A stretch of DNA of 64,000 nt from Fasciola hepatica (lineage: Eukaryota; Platyhelminthes; Trematoda; Plagiorchiida; Fasciolidae), in assembly GCA_948099385.1 (NCBI GenBank), contig CANUEZ040000070.1, positions 186,001 through 250,000 on the forward strand, read 5' to 3'. A program made the translations under genes and the position numbers. How positions within the stretch are numbered: position 1 is the first letter of the stretch; each line of letters opens with the position of its first letter. The notes under the pieces were generated by a model. That model was not told the origin of the DNA. It worked only from the letters and a program-made list of their open reading frames with translations, and did not search any database. Shown here in pieces: positions 25,140-36,874 of the stretch.

Positions 25140-25442
25140 GTAATCTCATTTGAATCGAATGGAAGGTGCATGGACGGGGAGTCCATTTTAAGAATCACAC
25201 GGCCATTCTCCCAAAGTTAGTTCGTCGGTTAACATGGCTAATCTTCAGAATCGGGACACACGGTCCAGTCATTCAGATACAAGGCCATGGTACTCACGTC
25301 GAAAATCCATACTTGGGACCGTGTGTCCCCTTTCTGAAGGTTAGCCGTGTTGACCGACGAATTAACTTTGGAAGAATGACCGTGTGATTCTAAAAATGGA
25401 CTCCTCGTCCATGCACGCTCCATTCGATCCAAATGAGATTAC
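25140..25442. repeat. Long imperfect palindrome, 127-nt arms, 49-nt loop
   Basis: Left arm 25140-25266 and right arm 25316-25442 are reverse complements with about 14 mismatches and no gaps by eye, roughly 89% identity. Mismatches are mostly transitions. A transcript would form a long hairpin. Confidence 0.9.
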
Positions 25443-25444
25443 GT

Positions 25445-27485
25445 CTGTGGACTTTCTGTCTCCTTAAAGCTTGACAGAATCAATACAACAAATAGCCTCA
25501 TCCAAAAGAAGCCGATCTTTTCGACTGTTATTGGAGCAGCACATTCAAAAATATTTCAACTGACGGGTTTTGCCCGAATATTTAGGCTTCCTAAAGGTGT
25601 CAACAATAAATGACCAAACCGTACCGTTGTAGTCAGAGGTTTACCTATAGCTTTTCGGGACTGAATGTTATATCCCTATCAAACCGTTTCCAAACGAGCA
25701 CAACTCAATTTGTCCGGTCTTCCAATGCTGTATGAGTACTTCTACGTCCGAATACATTAATTTGTTATTGTGTGGCTCTCTTGGATCCGACTGTCCCCTA
25801 TGACATAAATTTAAAGGCCCTGTTTTTTGACTTCTTACATCAGATGCAAAGCTATCGGATGTAAAACTAACTGAATATCATTAAATCTGACAAAAATTGT
25901 GGCAGTTCACTGTATCATTGATCTTTCTGTCCATATAACAAGTGGTGCAGACCCTTCTTACAGGGTTTTGACGATGTTTTACTAGAAAACTAAATGCTTC
26001 CACTTCATGCACGACTCGTGTGAGATGGATATAACATACACGGGCCTGCTATTGTCAAATGGTAGTCGAATCAGAATGATTAACTTTGCGACAGAGTCAG
26101 AATGGCAGAGCTGAGCATGCTAATGTGAAACCATCATTTCACAGTTATTTCCACCACATCTGTATAAGAAAAATTAGAGGTCACTAACCACTGCTTTTTA
26201 TTGTGATTGTCTCAGCAGAAATGAATTTCCCCCGCGACAATAACCATTCTTTGAGAACATTGTACCATACGAGATCCGTCAACATTTGTTCAAAAATCAC
26301 AGCTAGGTTTCCACATTTGGAAGGCCGTCCTGTACCAAGGCAAATAAATTAACATTGCACGATTTTGAGATATTCTAAAAAAGCTGAAAAACCAATTTAC
26401 ACAAATTTAAGTATATAAGGGAAACAGTTATTGATGTTTTAATTCTTTACTAATTGAATGACAGGTTACAATAATTCTGAAATCGGGTTGCGGCAAATCA
26501 AAATCTGTCGAAAAGAAAATATTTGGCAGTTACGAAAGATTTACACACGGGTCCTCATGTACTAAAGTCTACGCTGATGACTGTTTCACCACCGTCGGCA
26601 CAGCAACCCAAGAAACACGGTATTTTGTGCTGACTACAATGCACATTAACCATCCTCGAATGGTTCATTGATCTCACGCTTGGTCATTCTACTATGCTAT
26701 TATCAGTGTATATCTGTGAATGTTTTTTTGATAAACGCATCCGCGATTTCTAATAAATTTCCTATAAAGACACTTCTTATTTTCAAACCATTAAGTCCGT
26801 GAATAACGGATGACTATATCTTAAAAATACAAGAGAAGAGGTGTAGATAAATACTGATAGATTGTTCAACGTAAAAAATAGAGCGAGTGTCATGGTTGTC
26901 ACTGGGAATCACCACCAGTGAACGAGATATTTTTTACCGTAGAAATGATATTAGAGCTTACTCTGGACAAGTGTGTGCAAATTATCACAAAACGATAAAT
27001 AACAGGAAACATTTTGCGATTGCTCTCAATTTGAGTTTGTGATTCATCGACTGGTCACTCCAAAGTGGAAATGTTGTGGTAATGGTGTCATTGGATAACT
27101 TCCAGTGAACAGTTAATCCAATTTGTTTACAATAACGAAACAAAGCACATAAGAAACAATACAAGATATCAGCACTTCTCGGAGTGGAACTGAATTAAGT
27201 CGCACGTACATCGAGCCGACACAATTTCCCAAGTAATTTGTATGCGAATCCACCATAGCCGAGTGATACCTAATTCCGGTTCAGCATGAAACTAACAAAG
27301 TAGAATTTGATATAATAATATTTTCAGGGAACACTAAAAGCGGTCAAGTCCTAATCTTCACTGGCGTGCGGGTAATTTGTGTATTTGGACAGCTGACTCA
27401 ATTTCTCATTGTGAGTAGGCTGTGCACCTTGTGAACTATTTCGGAATTGCGCATAAAACAAGTAGAAACAGCATTCAATTTTAGA
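25445..27485. other. Unassigned stretch
   Basis: AT-rich, without recognisable coding or repeat signatures on either strand. Confidence 0.45.
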
Positions 27486-27489
27486 ACGT

Positions 27490-27800
27490 TATCATATATT
27501 TATACACTTTGCTTGAATGACCACCCGTCGGACCCAGCCTTTCACGCACAAATCTCAGGCCACCCGACCTTGCATCTGGAAGTACTGGGCATGAGTTTTG
27601 TTTTTATTGGCGCTCATCAGTGGTGGGTATTCTTCTCCGTGCCAAGGGTTTTAAACCCGGGCAGATTTCATTCTAGATGTGTGGTACTACTGTACCATCC
27701 CACACCCTTCCGATCTAAGCCGAATCACAGAGTTACTTTGTTTCTGATGTTAGCCCAATCCTGCACTCGACTGGAGTTAAAAATGCGCTGCCGTGTTTCC
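27490..27800 (-). mobile_element. SINE-H copy 2, diverged, inactive hammerhead
   Basis: Collinear with SINE-H copy 1. On the minus strand it has a box B-like CGGGTTTAAAACCC (near 27662-27649) and a 45-nt hammerhead region at 27626-27582 of exactly the same length as in copy 1. CTGATGA (27620-27614) is intact and is followed by G at 10.1, but GAAA reads AAAA, stem II is lost, and the GUC site reads GCC. The tail shares TTTGTGCGT with copy 1. It is a dead copy, useful for inferring the family consensus. Confidence 0.65.
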
Positions 27801-27809
27801 CTCTGAAGC

Positions 27810-28145
27810 TGTCGTGCACAGCTGGCTTTCCGCTCAGCATCCATACTGCAAACCAAATCATTTCGTAAATGTACATTCACTGACATAAGCTTTTGTGACA
27901 AAAGTCTTAAACATATTGATGTATTTATTGTTACTCATATAACTTTCCCGTTTGGGGCAAGCGTATCATGAGAAAAATTAACTGTCCGAATAATCCCACA
28001 TGGAGAACAGCACAAGGTGGCGAACAAACTCGTTTTCAGTGATTCGTAATCATGCCATTACATCACATTTTATATGAACAGTGTTAGGTGAACAAAACAG
28101 AAATCAAGATAAGGCGAAGAGTCAAAATTTAAGTGGGGGAGAGGG
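27810..28145. other. Unassigned stretch
   Basis: Nothing recognised between SINE-H copy 2 and the PLE 4 fragment. Confidence 0.4.
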
Positions 28146-28149
28146 GATC

Positions 28150-28385
28150 AAATATCACATGCGTGACCTCGATCCGTCTCTGGACCGTGAATGGGTGTCT
28201 ACGGTGTCATTAGTCGGATCAACGGATCTGTGGTTGGTTTGTGGGTAGGGGGTGGACCAAGGAAGCCTTAGCGCTTGCACTGACTGCTTTTGGGCGCACA
28301 ACGGGGGTTTGTAGAGAAGAATACATGCCGCTTCCGCTGCGGCTAAAACACGGCACTTCACCAGTCCTGAAAAATTAACCACGGC
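28150..28385 (-). pseudogene. Penelope-like element relic 4, C-terminal tip
   Basis: Minus strand. A 75-codon frame contains LAAAEAACILLYKPPLCAQK followed by SVQALRLPWST. This corresponds closely to the C-terminal ends of PLE 2 (TAEAIAIRLHKPIMCSQKQF) and PLE 3 (TAEAISIRLFAPALCTQKKF), so it is the end of the GIY-YIG region of a related element. The nuclease core and RT are missing: the similarity stops abruptly near 28380, where a GC-rich sequence in no known relation to it begins. No inverted copy or hammerhead-like tail is evident. Confidence 0.65.
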
Positions 28386-28389
28386 GTCT

Positions 28390-28990
28390 ACTAAACCTAC
28401 GCCTCTAATATCTCAGTATGGTCGGGGGTGGGTGTCTCAGGCTCCGAAATGGCTACTCCTCCTGAACGTCTCTCGAAAGGCTCCCAAGTGACGCGCGTCT
28501 AATACAGCCTGTGTTGAGGAAGTCCTTCTCACTGCCTTCTCGTGATGGAAGTGTTCCCACTAAAGTGAGAGGACGACAGAGAATTCCCGGCGCTCTTCAC
28601 TGGGTTGGCTGACTAATAGTCAGTCAACGGAAGATGGCTAAACTCTGATTCCAAACCAACCACGGGAGGGATTACGAGGCGTACAACGGTATGCTCGCCG
28701 GCATCTGTGGCGGAGAGGTACTCTGGGCACCCAGGATGTTTCTCCTCATCCGAAGGATGAATGAACCGAGGAATCAGTCACCGGCCCCCAGTGGGTTACG
28801 GATCTCACGTTTCGTCCCTCTACCTTCTGGGTTGAGCTGTGAATCGCTAAAGGCTGTGGTTGTGGATCCTTAAGAAAAGCACCTGTTTCGGCTTAGACAA
28901 CCTGGCAGTATCACACCCACAAACAAATCATGAACTCGGACTATCCACCTCTCCCCCCCCCCCGATTGTACCACATTTTGTTTGCCGCAC
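28390..28990 (+). other. GC-rich segment, probably part of an unassigned repeat
   Basis: The segment is markedly richer in G+C than its surroundings and ends at a run of nine C (near 28958) just before an AT array. A 60-codon frame (28691-28873) is open but has no motif. The composition break and position suggest an inserted repeat, perhaps the 5' region of a LINE; I cannot name the family. Its left edge abuts the PLE 4 fragment. Confidence 0.35.
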
Positions 28991-29008
28991 AGTCTGAATC
29001 CAGACAAA

Positions 29009-29010
<2 letters not shown>

Positions 29011-29043
<33 letters not shown>
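29011..29043. repeat. (AT)n microsatellite
   Basis: Uninterrupted AT run of 33 bp, shortly after the C-run. Confidence 0.95.
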
Positions 29044-29044
<1 letters not shown>

Positions 29045-29599
29045 TGAGCCTACAATTATTTTCTCAAAAGGCACAGTGCTTCGGAAATCAGAGGGCCTCC
29101 TTTACAAGAGATACCGATAGATTCAGTTTAGCCTTCAGGTATCCAATGTTCACTGTCTCACACTTACTTGCAGTGAGCGAACAATCTACTGTAGCCACAA
29201 GTATCCAATGCCTTAGCATAAAAAATCTGTCGTCACACTCAGAATTCGAGTACAGTTACACAAGCCTTTTGTCAGATGTGGAAGCGGACCGAACAACGAA
29301 GGTAATTTAAAAAAATGAACAGTGAGTATATTCTAGCCTCGGTGCAACGGCTTACAGCTTACATCAAACAACCACCAACTTTTCTGCTACCGTTTTGAAA
29401 GGCTGACAAGAATAAAATTAATTTGGACTCTATGGATACTATTGTATAACGAGTATCTCTTTACAAGGGAATGTGACGAACCTTTGTGAGAACACGTGGT
29501 GGTCCATTCGTTTTTGCATTCGAGCTTGAATTTTACCACGCAGTAGATAACGACCGGATACGGAGCTACGAAATTGTAATTTACATGAACCTAATTGAT

Positions 29600-29790
29600 G
29601 CGTCAGGTGCGTGAGTAAAATGTTTCTAGCAGTAAAACACCTACGGGCTGTGTACGAGAATGAGGATGAGTGAATGGACGTCTACTGAGTACGCATCCCT
29701 GATGAGCCGCGGTACCCAAGAAACCGGTCGTACTCGTCCGGGAAAATTCGCGTATTCTGCTACGTACTACTTATCGCCGGCTTTTCGATA
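29600..29790 (+). mobile_element. Family-P copy 3, with damaged hammerhead-like core
   Basis: It aligns by eye with copy 2 (43150-43245) through GAGTACGCATCC, CTGATGA (29699-29705), GAAACC (29720) and CTACGTACTACTTATCG. Core bases CTGATGA, GAAA and a GGTC site are all present, with A-U and C-G pairs for a minimal stem III, but stem II and stem I are not paired as the fold needs. There is no inverted arm here. Confidence 0.45.
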
Positions 29791-29799
29791 GCATTTGGG

Positions 29800-30865
29800 G
29801 GTAGACTAAAGCAGGTTTTCGTGATATGGGTTGGGCAAATTATGTTTTCTAAATCATGCATAACGAAATAATACAGTTTTTTATAACTCTCTGCATATAA
29901 AATAACAACTCCGTAGATTACAAACTGGTTTCTAAGCGGTAAAAACCTTCACTGTTTAGATACAAAAACGAGACAAAATTGATATTCCAACCTCTACCCT
30001 GAAGACGGTACTGAATCCAGAAATTTGAATTTCAATCTATAATAGTTTACTTAAGAAAAGTTCTCTTGTGGACCGAAACAAATGGAGGTGAAATGCATTG
30101 GATTCCGCAAAAGGAGCAGGCTTTCCGGTCGTTTAATAGCTACTGATGATCCTTTAAAATCCACTGACGATTATTTGGGGATCACAGCCTAGGGCACTGC
30201 ATACGAAACCCCTTCGATGTACTCTTACGACGCAACAACATGTTACGTGTGATTTTTTGTTCCCATTTACATGACTTGGTAGCCTTGTGAGAATCCCGAA
30301 CTTGTACACGCAGTCACTATAAAGGGAAATTTCGAGATTACTTAACTGAAAATTGTCACATCAGTCGTCAAAGGAAGTTATGTCTGGCAATGAAAGCAAT
30401 TAAAGCTGGCAAAATCCGACCCATTGTTTATTTTCTTATCTGCGTCAATGTTCTTACGGAAAGCTCCGAATCAGACCCAAGTACAAGGCCTCCAAGCCTC
30501 GTAGCTGGGACGAAAATTTCACGTGTGACTTTCCTTTGAGCTTTATGGGTATTTTGAAAGGTATGGTCACTGTACTCTAGGCCGCGGTTCCTAAATAACC
30601 ATCAGTGGCTACTAAACAATCGCCAACGGCCACCAGACTAAAGGAAAACCGGTTTGCTTACTCAGGTGACTTTACTAGCAGAAGCTGACTTAGCACATTA
30701 TAAAGTGGGTTGAATGATTTCCAATATAACGGTGAAAAACGAAAAGGTCAAGACTAATCGCATCGGTTGCCGATTAATTATCCTCTGTCGTACTTTCATC
30801 TGCCATTCTTGTACTTGTCCTTGCGCTGGCACCTTGACTGATTCCAAGCCGGTGTGAAAAACATG

Positions 30866-30866
<1 letters not shown>
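29800..30866. other. Unassigned stretch
   Basis: No recognisable feature before the AT array. Confidence 0.4.

Positions 30867-30867
<1 letters not shown>

Positions 30868-30908
<41 letters not shown>
30868..30908. repeat. (AT)n microsatellite
   Basis: Uninterrupted AT run of about 40 bp. Confidence 0.95.
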
Positions 30909-30909
<1 letters not shown>

Positions 30910-30911
<2 letters not shown>

Positions 30912-31980
30912 CTCCCATTGGCAGAAATACCGGGGAGATGGTTCATGACGTACTCCAGCGAGCATAAATTCGCAAACTTTTTAATCCTGTGGCCAGATTT
31001 CGAACAAACTAGATGATTTTTACGTTGAACAAGAAAATTTCAAAAAGTACACTTTTTGGGAGTGAATAAACTTCCGTTTTGATTTTTTCTTGACAAACTA
31101 CTAATTGTTTTTAGAAAATCCACTTGCATTCTTCACATCGAAAAGTCGGACGCCGCGAGCCTGAATTTTTCACAGTTAGGTAAGAAGTTTTTGGTACGAT
31201 TTCCGATTTTTCTTCATAGAACCTGTACTTGGGTTAAAATCATGGCCCTAACGATGGTCATCTGATGTCTAATTATTTGACGAAATCACCGAAAACCCAT
31301 ATTCTGAAGGTCAAGACCTAAGTAGATGATGGGCCTTTTCGAAAAAATAGCCCCCACTAAAATTCTAAAATAAATTACTCCTGTATTTTCATTCAGTGTG
31401 ATCAGTAGTTTGGCGGTACGATATTCGGGCAGAGTGCGCACCTATAGGCTTTCCCATCATTGTATACTGTGTATATATACCAGCGTGAGCATAGATGAGT
31501 AGTGTCCTCGATCTTGCTGAGAAAATGGCCGTTTTCTGGACAGCATTTTTGATTTATTTTCTCTACGATCTTTTCTGACGCTTAGTTTCGACCTCATCTT
31601 TTTCTTCGGTTGCGAACGTTGAACTGGACTGTTTTTCGAGGTTTTCGTCGACACCGTTTTTGAATTGCTTTACCTTTTTGGTTGGCCGCCTTCTGTACAC
31701 GCACTCGGTTTGCTTTCTGCTTCACCGTTGCGTTCGTTTGCTCTCGTGTATTTCGCTTATCGGACTCTTTCAGTACCACGATATATACACTCTCGCATTG
31801 GTCCATCGACTCGAGTCTTCTCTATTCGTTCGACAGAGAGGACTTTGTGGGTAATTTGCTGTGAGATCGGATGGAAAACAATAAAGAGGACTTGTACAAT
31901 GCTTTTCTGCAAAAAAATACCGCAAAAGTAAATTACAGAGCAAAAGAGGATCTCATTTTAGACAGAATCACATCTTAGTT
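30910..31980. other. Unassigned stretch with overlapping basic frames
   Basis: At 31457-31806 two minus-strand frames overlap, both rich in Lys and Arg, while the plus strand is open too (31660-31931). Simultaneous openness and extreme charge argue for composition, not coding. Nothing else is recognised. Confidence 0.4.
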
Positions 31981-32239
31981 TTCTAGGACAAGTGCTAGAA
32001 ACGGAATTCCCGTATATAGGCAATCAGCAGGGAAGTATTTTATACCTAGACGGGGTCGACGCTTGGGACTGACAAAGAATCGGATCAAAATGTAACGGGA
32101 GTGAAGTATCAGAAAGGATTTTCTGTGCACACGCAACGGATGCTGTTATGTGGCTAGTGCATAGCTCCAAGACTAGGTCATTTAGGGCTGTACCAGAAAC
32201 AAGATTAATAATGCATAAGACTGTGCGAAGAGTGACGAA

Positions 32240-33360
32240 GTTTTTTATTAATCCTGGGGAAATAAAAGGGGAACAATAAAGAATTAAGTGATATTCACTG
32301 TTTTACAAAAGTGGAAATAACAGACAGTGGAGCACTAAATTGTCATAGCTTTCTAATCTGATATGACAGGCGAGGCAGTTTTCCTACCGTGATCACAATG
32401 TGCAAAGACCAAAGCAGATCATGATGCAGCGTAACACCAAGATATTGCACGTGGTTTATACGTGCCAGGAAAATGGAGTTGTTGGTAGAGGTGTCTTCCA
32501 TGAGTCCTAAACGAGTGATGAAAAAAGTGCACTCTTGGAATTTATACAGTTCAACAGAAGACCTGGTTGGTTAGAAAATTGTTGAATATGTGAAAGATTT
32601 GCAGTGAATTCATCGAAGTCGGATCTATTTAAGACGGACAGCCAAAACAAGGTCATCAGCGTATGCAAAGATGCGGACTGAGTAAAAGACAGGCAAACCG
32701 CTAATGAATGTTGAAAACAAGTACGGAGAAAGGACAGCACCTTGAAGTACATCGGCGCTGGTTCAGAGATATTCGGAGACTTTCCTGCCTACTTCGGTGT
32801 CCTTCCAGAGAAAGTCTTTCAATCGGTCTATTAAATATGCGGGGCTGTAAAAAGGTTCTAGTTTTCTAAGAAGAAGCTAGCGTGGTACACTGTCAAAGGC
32901 CGATTTGAAGTCAAGAAAAGCACCTCTAACTAAGTTGCTGAAATCATTGAGGGATTTAGCAATGAGGTGCAAAATGGACGCTACCACACCAACGGTAGAG
33001 AGCTGGGATTTGCATACAAATTTTAACTCGTCGGTTGGACTTCTCGCCACGGTTTGAATACGACTCAGCACACGGTTTTCTGCAGGCTTCAACGCTGATG
33101 AAGAAGAAGATACGGATCGAGGCTTTTCAGGTTCCTTCTGGCTATGGGATTGTTTTGGTATAGAAATAATTTAAACAGGACGCTACGATCGGGGATGGAA
33201 TGCTATTCCAGTGAATGGTTAATTACCGAAGTCATCAGATCACATAGAGAACCGGCCATATCTGAGCAACTCAGCTGGCAGACAGTCTGGACCAGTTGAC
33301 CTGGTCACCTTTGTTGATTCGAGAAGCTAGAGAACCTCTGTGGTTGGTACCTCTTGAAAT
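32240..33360 (-). pseudogene. CR1-like LINE reverse transcriptase, YADD intact, frame broken
   Basis: Read across three frames. The GPDCLPAELL finger motif, the AFDSVPR segment with the motif A aspartate in LDFKSAFD, AYADD and LGVTL are all recognisable. The catalytic YADD is unmutated. One stop directly follows VPR and others lie before and after motif C. The open piece at 33092-32877 is 71 codons and the piece after motif C is 81 codons. The element could be mobile only before these lesions. Confidence 0.7.
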
Positions 33361-33914
33361 TCAGACTAGATAGACAACCGGAAAATGGGAAGAGGGTAGT
33401 TTGACTGTCGGGGAAATTGAAAATGGAGACGGTTTACATCTACATCCGCTTTCAAGGATTTCCCCTTCTGACCGCCGAGAAGCTTGATTCAAGGCCACCT
33501 GTGTTTGATATTTCGGAAGTTAAGGAACTGTCAAGAGAAATCATAATCAAGTCGTGTATTCTCAGACTTTATCAACGGTGACAGTTGACGGTCTCCAGGT
33601 TTGTTTTGCCTCTTTTAGGCTAATACCTTCCACTTGCGTAGCCGCTTCAGGTGTGGAAATGCCACTCTTCCAGATTGGAGGTCAACAGCTTTCATGGGGC
33701 AGTATGTATTAAAAATCCACCTAATCATCTCAGTCGTAAGTTTTAAAGAAAAATGCGGAAGTGAACAGTCTACTAACCACGACGTAACAACAGATAGTGA
33801 GCGGTTAAGAAGTCATATACTCGCTGTCGAAAAGGTTCTTTGTTTGGAACTTGTCCTTGTGGAAAGTGTGTGCGATGAATGACCTCGGTGAAAGTATATT
33901 TTAGGCCTAAGATG

Positions 33915-34547
33915 TTATATGCGGTGAGAACTGGTGCTAATGGGTGCACTTAGCCTGACAGAGTAAAATTCTGAGTGGTTTGTCAGGATGTGGTCTAGCT
34001 GGGAATCATCACAAGTCGGAGTATGACAAACATTGAGAAGATTGGAAGATGAGAGGGGGAGTGTTGATGCGTGATTAAAGTCTTTCACTATTGTGTGAAG
34101 ATTCTCATCAAGCATAGGCAAAACACAAGGAACGAATGGACCATAGAAAATGTTAACTGAGGTATGCGAGCATCCTGGTGCTATGTAAATGTTGCTGATG
34201 TTGACTTGACCAAAATGAGAGAATCTAGGGCAACTTGATACAGTCAAACAATCGAAGCGGTCGCGTGAGTAGAGAAAGATTACAGACGACTTGCCGCATC
34301 ACTTGGAATTGATGTGGATGGCGAAGCAGCCGCCTTTTTTCTACTTGTAATGTATACGGTCTTGAGGGAAGCAGGTGAAATCTCCTACTTGCACCACAGC
34401 GTCATTCATATTGTCATTCAGTCGAGTTACTTGTAAACGTACAGCACAAGTACTTCTCAAGCTGCGGGCTATGAGCAGGTATGTAAGATGCGATAGCTTG
34501 TTAAGAAGAGAATGCACATTATTACGTATGACACTGGGAAAATTCAT
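33915..34547 (-). pseudogene. CR1-like LINE endonuclease fragments
   Basis: Two frames. The upstream one (34547-34341) contains VHSLLNKLSHLTYLLIAR and LNDNMNDAVVQVGDFTCFPQ, equivalent to the start of an APE-type endonuclease (N.RSL.NK, then W.. and the GDF region). The downstream one (34247-33915) contains NIYIAPGCSH, VKDFNHAST (usual GDFN reads KDFN) and DDSQLDHILTNHSE, then SAPISTSSHRI, where the usual SDH reads SSH. So catalytic positions are altered and an intervening segment has stops. Confidence 0.65.
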
Positions 34548-34559
34548 ACTGCTTGGCGT

Positions 34560-36735
34560 TGTACTTTTAAGAACAGCCTGCTAACCAGCTCTTTTGCGTT
34601 TCTTTGCATGAAGGTTCCAGTTTCGGATAGGGGGCACACGTTTCGTTGTCCAGGAATATCTTTCATCGAAATAGTGAAGTTTTTCGAATAGCTTCCAGTG
34701 CACAATATGCCAATGATGGATTTAATAAAATAAGTATGTCCTAAAAAAATACTTTCAAAGGCGGGCTGACTTGCGGCGCAGCCGTTCAAAGTGCGCGTGT
34801 TTATTTTATGATATTCATTCTCCTTAGCGGACCGTTTCTCAACCGTGTCGTGCCGTTATCAGACAATAAATGTATTCAGCCTGAAACCAACCGGTAAGAC
34901 TTGCTTCATGAGAGAAGTGCTTCGGAAACCATGTTTTTTGCTGGAAGCTTCTCTCACGAGGTCAGTTATGATAGGCCATCTCAGCAGCTCTCACACTGAA
35001 TGCACTTTCTGGCAAACACGGCTGAGTAAAGATGCTACATGGATGAGAAAGGTTATAACATAATGGAATAACGACGTGACAAGGCTGAGCACCGAGAGGA
35101 AAACCTGCTGGTAAAATCTGCGAGAGAGTGATCAGTGGAGGTAAAATTAAAACTGTGGACCACAAAATCTTCATTGAGCCGTCACCACTACCGAGTACCA
35201 TTTCGCTTTAGCGCTCGTGATCAATTATAGAGCAGAAAGCGCATCAAAGAGGGCTATCATTCGATTTCGACTCACGCATTTTTCTGTAATACGGCAAACC
35301 CTGGTAAACTCAGACTTCCCAAAAATGAAGCGAATAAGGGAAAGCGCTTGCATTTTACTTGGCTCCTATGTTTTAGAACAGTTGGATCATGGTACATCTA
35401 TTTGGTAACTTCTTTACCCTTGTACCTTTTCATTAGATTCTGAAATCAATGGAAAGGAAGGAATTACAGATTTGCTCTAACCAATATTCGGTACGTCCAC
35501 GTAGTTTCTCAACATAGAAAACCTTCTACTTTGTCCAAACTGTTGGTTTCCACAAAAACCCTTTCTTTTTCAACCTAATGTGTGAACCAGTGTGCGAAGG
35601 TGAGCCTCAAGTTCTGGTAGCTAGGCTATCGGATGAAGGAAAATTTTATTCAGATTCTGCTATCACGCGATCAGCAATGAGGCCAGAAGAAGGAACTTAA
35701 GGTCCCGAAAAATAACAAGGCACAATGTCCATTATTCAAAATGTATGTCAGTTGTCAGTTCTACTTTCAACCGTGAACTGATATTCTGGGAAGGCATAGT
35801 TTTCGTAATATTACATGTAAATTCAGAAAATCGTAACAGAGCCATGCGAATGCCGCCCAAAAGGTTTGCGCTTAATCCGATTCTCCGACTTGTAATAGCT
35901 TTACTGTGAAATGTGATAAATTATGTTGTTGACAAGCAAAAATTCCTCAGGTAATCTACTTTTGCTTGCAGTTAATGAAGACTTTTGACAGCTGAACATC
36001 CCCTCTGTATTAATCTTTCGTGTGATCGTCCCATTAATGGGTACGATAGTAGGCCACGCAGACATACCTCATGTCAGTCACTCGGTCCTGTGACGCTGCA
36101 TTCTTTCTGACATTTGCCCACTGACTTTTTTACGATTAATCGTATCTCTGGTTCGGGCTTTCTACTATTAAGTACATTTAGGTGATTGGAGAACTCAGCA
36201 AGAGACCTTCCACCGTGAGTGCCATATGATTTTTTCATTCAGATTAAAATAGCGGACGCCCCTTGTGAAAGCATTGAAGGGGCACTAAACTATACACTGC
36301 AAAATCCTACCGATTAGTCCATTAGAAAGCTGAAAGAAGTCCCTTTTGTTCAATATATTTCCCTCCCCCAACCGAAATCCATCTTGCCTGCTGCTGACTT
36401 TGGGTACTTTTGGATCCAAATTCCAGATATAGCGTGGTAAATGAGCATTTTTGGTGACTCTTCTGCGTAAAAACGCGGTCATTCACAATGTGGTAATACG
36501 TTTGGTTAGTTTCAATGTTAGCATATTTGATCTGATCAACAAGTAATTAGTCGAGCAGCTAAGTCTGTAGATTTTTCCGAGGGTAAAGAATTTGTTGTCA
36601 CCTGGGCTTATTACAGAAAAGTCGTTCTTTATAGGAATCGATCGCTGTGAATTCAACGGGTTGTTGTCTTTGAAAAGCCAGGGACAAAGAAGTTCTATAT
36701 CACGCAGTGATAAGTTTGAGCAAGCCCTTGAGAAC
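34560..36735. other. Unassigned stretch
   Basis: No recognisable gene or repeat. Several 60-82 codon frames overlap on opposite strands without motifs. Confidence 0.45.
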
Positions 36736-36737
36736 CA

Positions 36738-36870
36738 GTCCAGATAGCCTGGTGATCGGGTGTCTGACTCACAATCGTTCACAATGGGTTCGAGTCCCAG
36801 AGGAATTCAGTGGGTGTGCATTGTTAAAACTTTTCAGTGCTTATTGGATTGCTGATTATACCCGATCGCA
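36738..36870 (+). mobile_element. SINE-A copy 1 (tRNA-headed), 3' truncated or diverged
   Basis: It starts TAGCCTGGTGATCGG (box A-like) and has box B GGTTCGAGTCCC near 36788-36799. It then enters a body beginning GTGTGCATTG, shared with the other SINE-A copies, but loses similarity after about 60 nt. The hammerhead-equivalent segment is not recognisable here. Confidence 0.6.
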
Positions 36871-36874
36871 CTAG

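Larger units (their letters stand above)
24970..25442 (-). mobile_element. Family-P short element, copy 1, with 5' palindrome and hammerhead-like core
   Basis: Family P is defined by similarity between this copy, 43010-43250 (plus strand) and 29600-29790 (plus strand). Read on the minus strand, copy 1 has a 127-nt arm (25266-25140), about 65 nt of body, a hammerhead-like core (25076-25033) and a tail to about 24970. An inverted duplicate of the arm sits at 25316-25442, separated by 49 nt. I see no protein-coding capacity and no clear Pol III boxes. It is a non-autonomous element of unknown class. Confidence 0.6.
31985..34560 (-). mobile_element. CR1-like LINE relic 3, endonuclease through RT C-terminus
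   Basis: Minus strand and the longest LINE in the window. In order: endonuclease pieces (34547-33915), RT fingers (33350-33100: TEVL.LLEST then STGPDCLPAELLRY), motif A (LVRGAFLDFKSAFDSVPR, near 32940-32880), motif B region (VLQGAVLSPYLFS), motif C (IFAYADDLV, about 32670-32645), thumb (VQYLGVTLHHDLLWSLHI, about 32440-32390) and a degraded C-terminus to about 31985. Family features (DCLPAELLRY, AFDSVPR, LGVTL) point to the CR1/Jockey group, distinct from relics 1 and 2. It is 5' truncated inside the endonuclease. Confidence 0.75.

Noticed and set aside
29699..29730. Family-P copy 3 as an active hammerhead (CTGATGA, GAAA and GGTC all present)
   Set aside because: Stem II has no continuous pairing next to the core and stem I is offset by six unpaired bases; kept only as a damaged core.
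31457..31806. Overlapping Lys/Arg-rich frames that could suggest a nuclear basic protein
   Set aside because: Two frames of the same strand are both basic and the other strand is open too, which is a composition effect.
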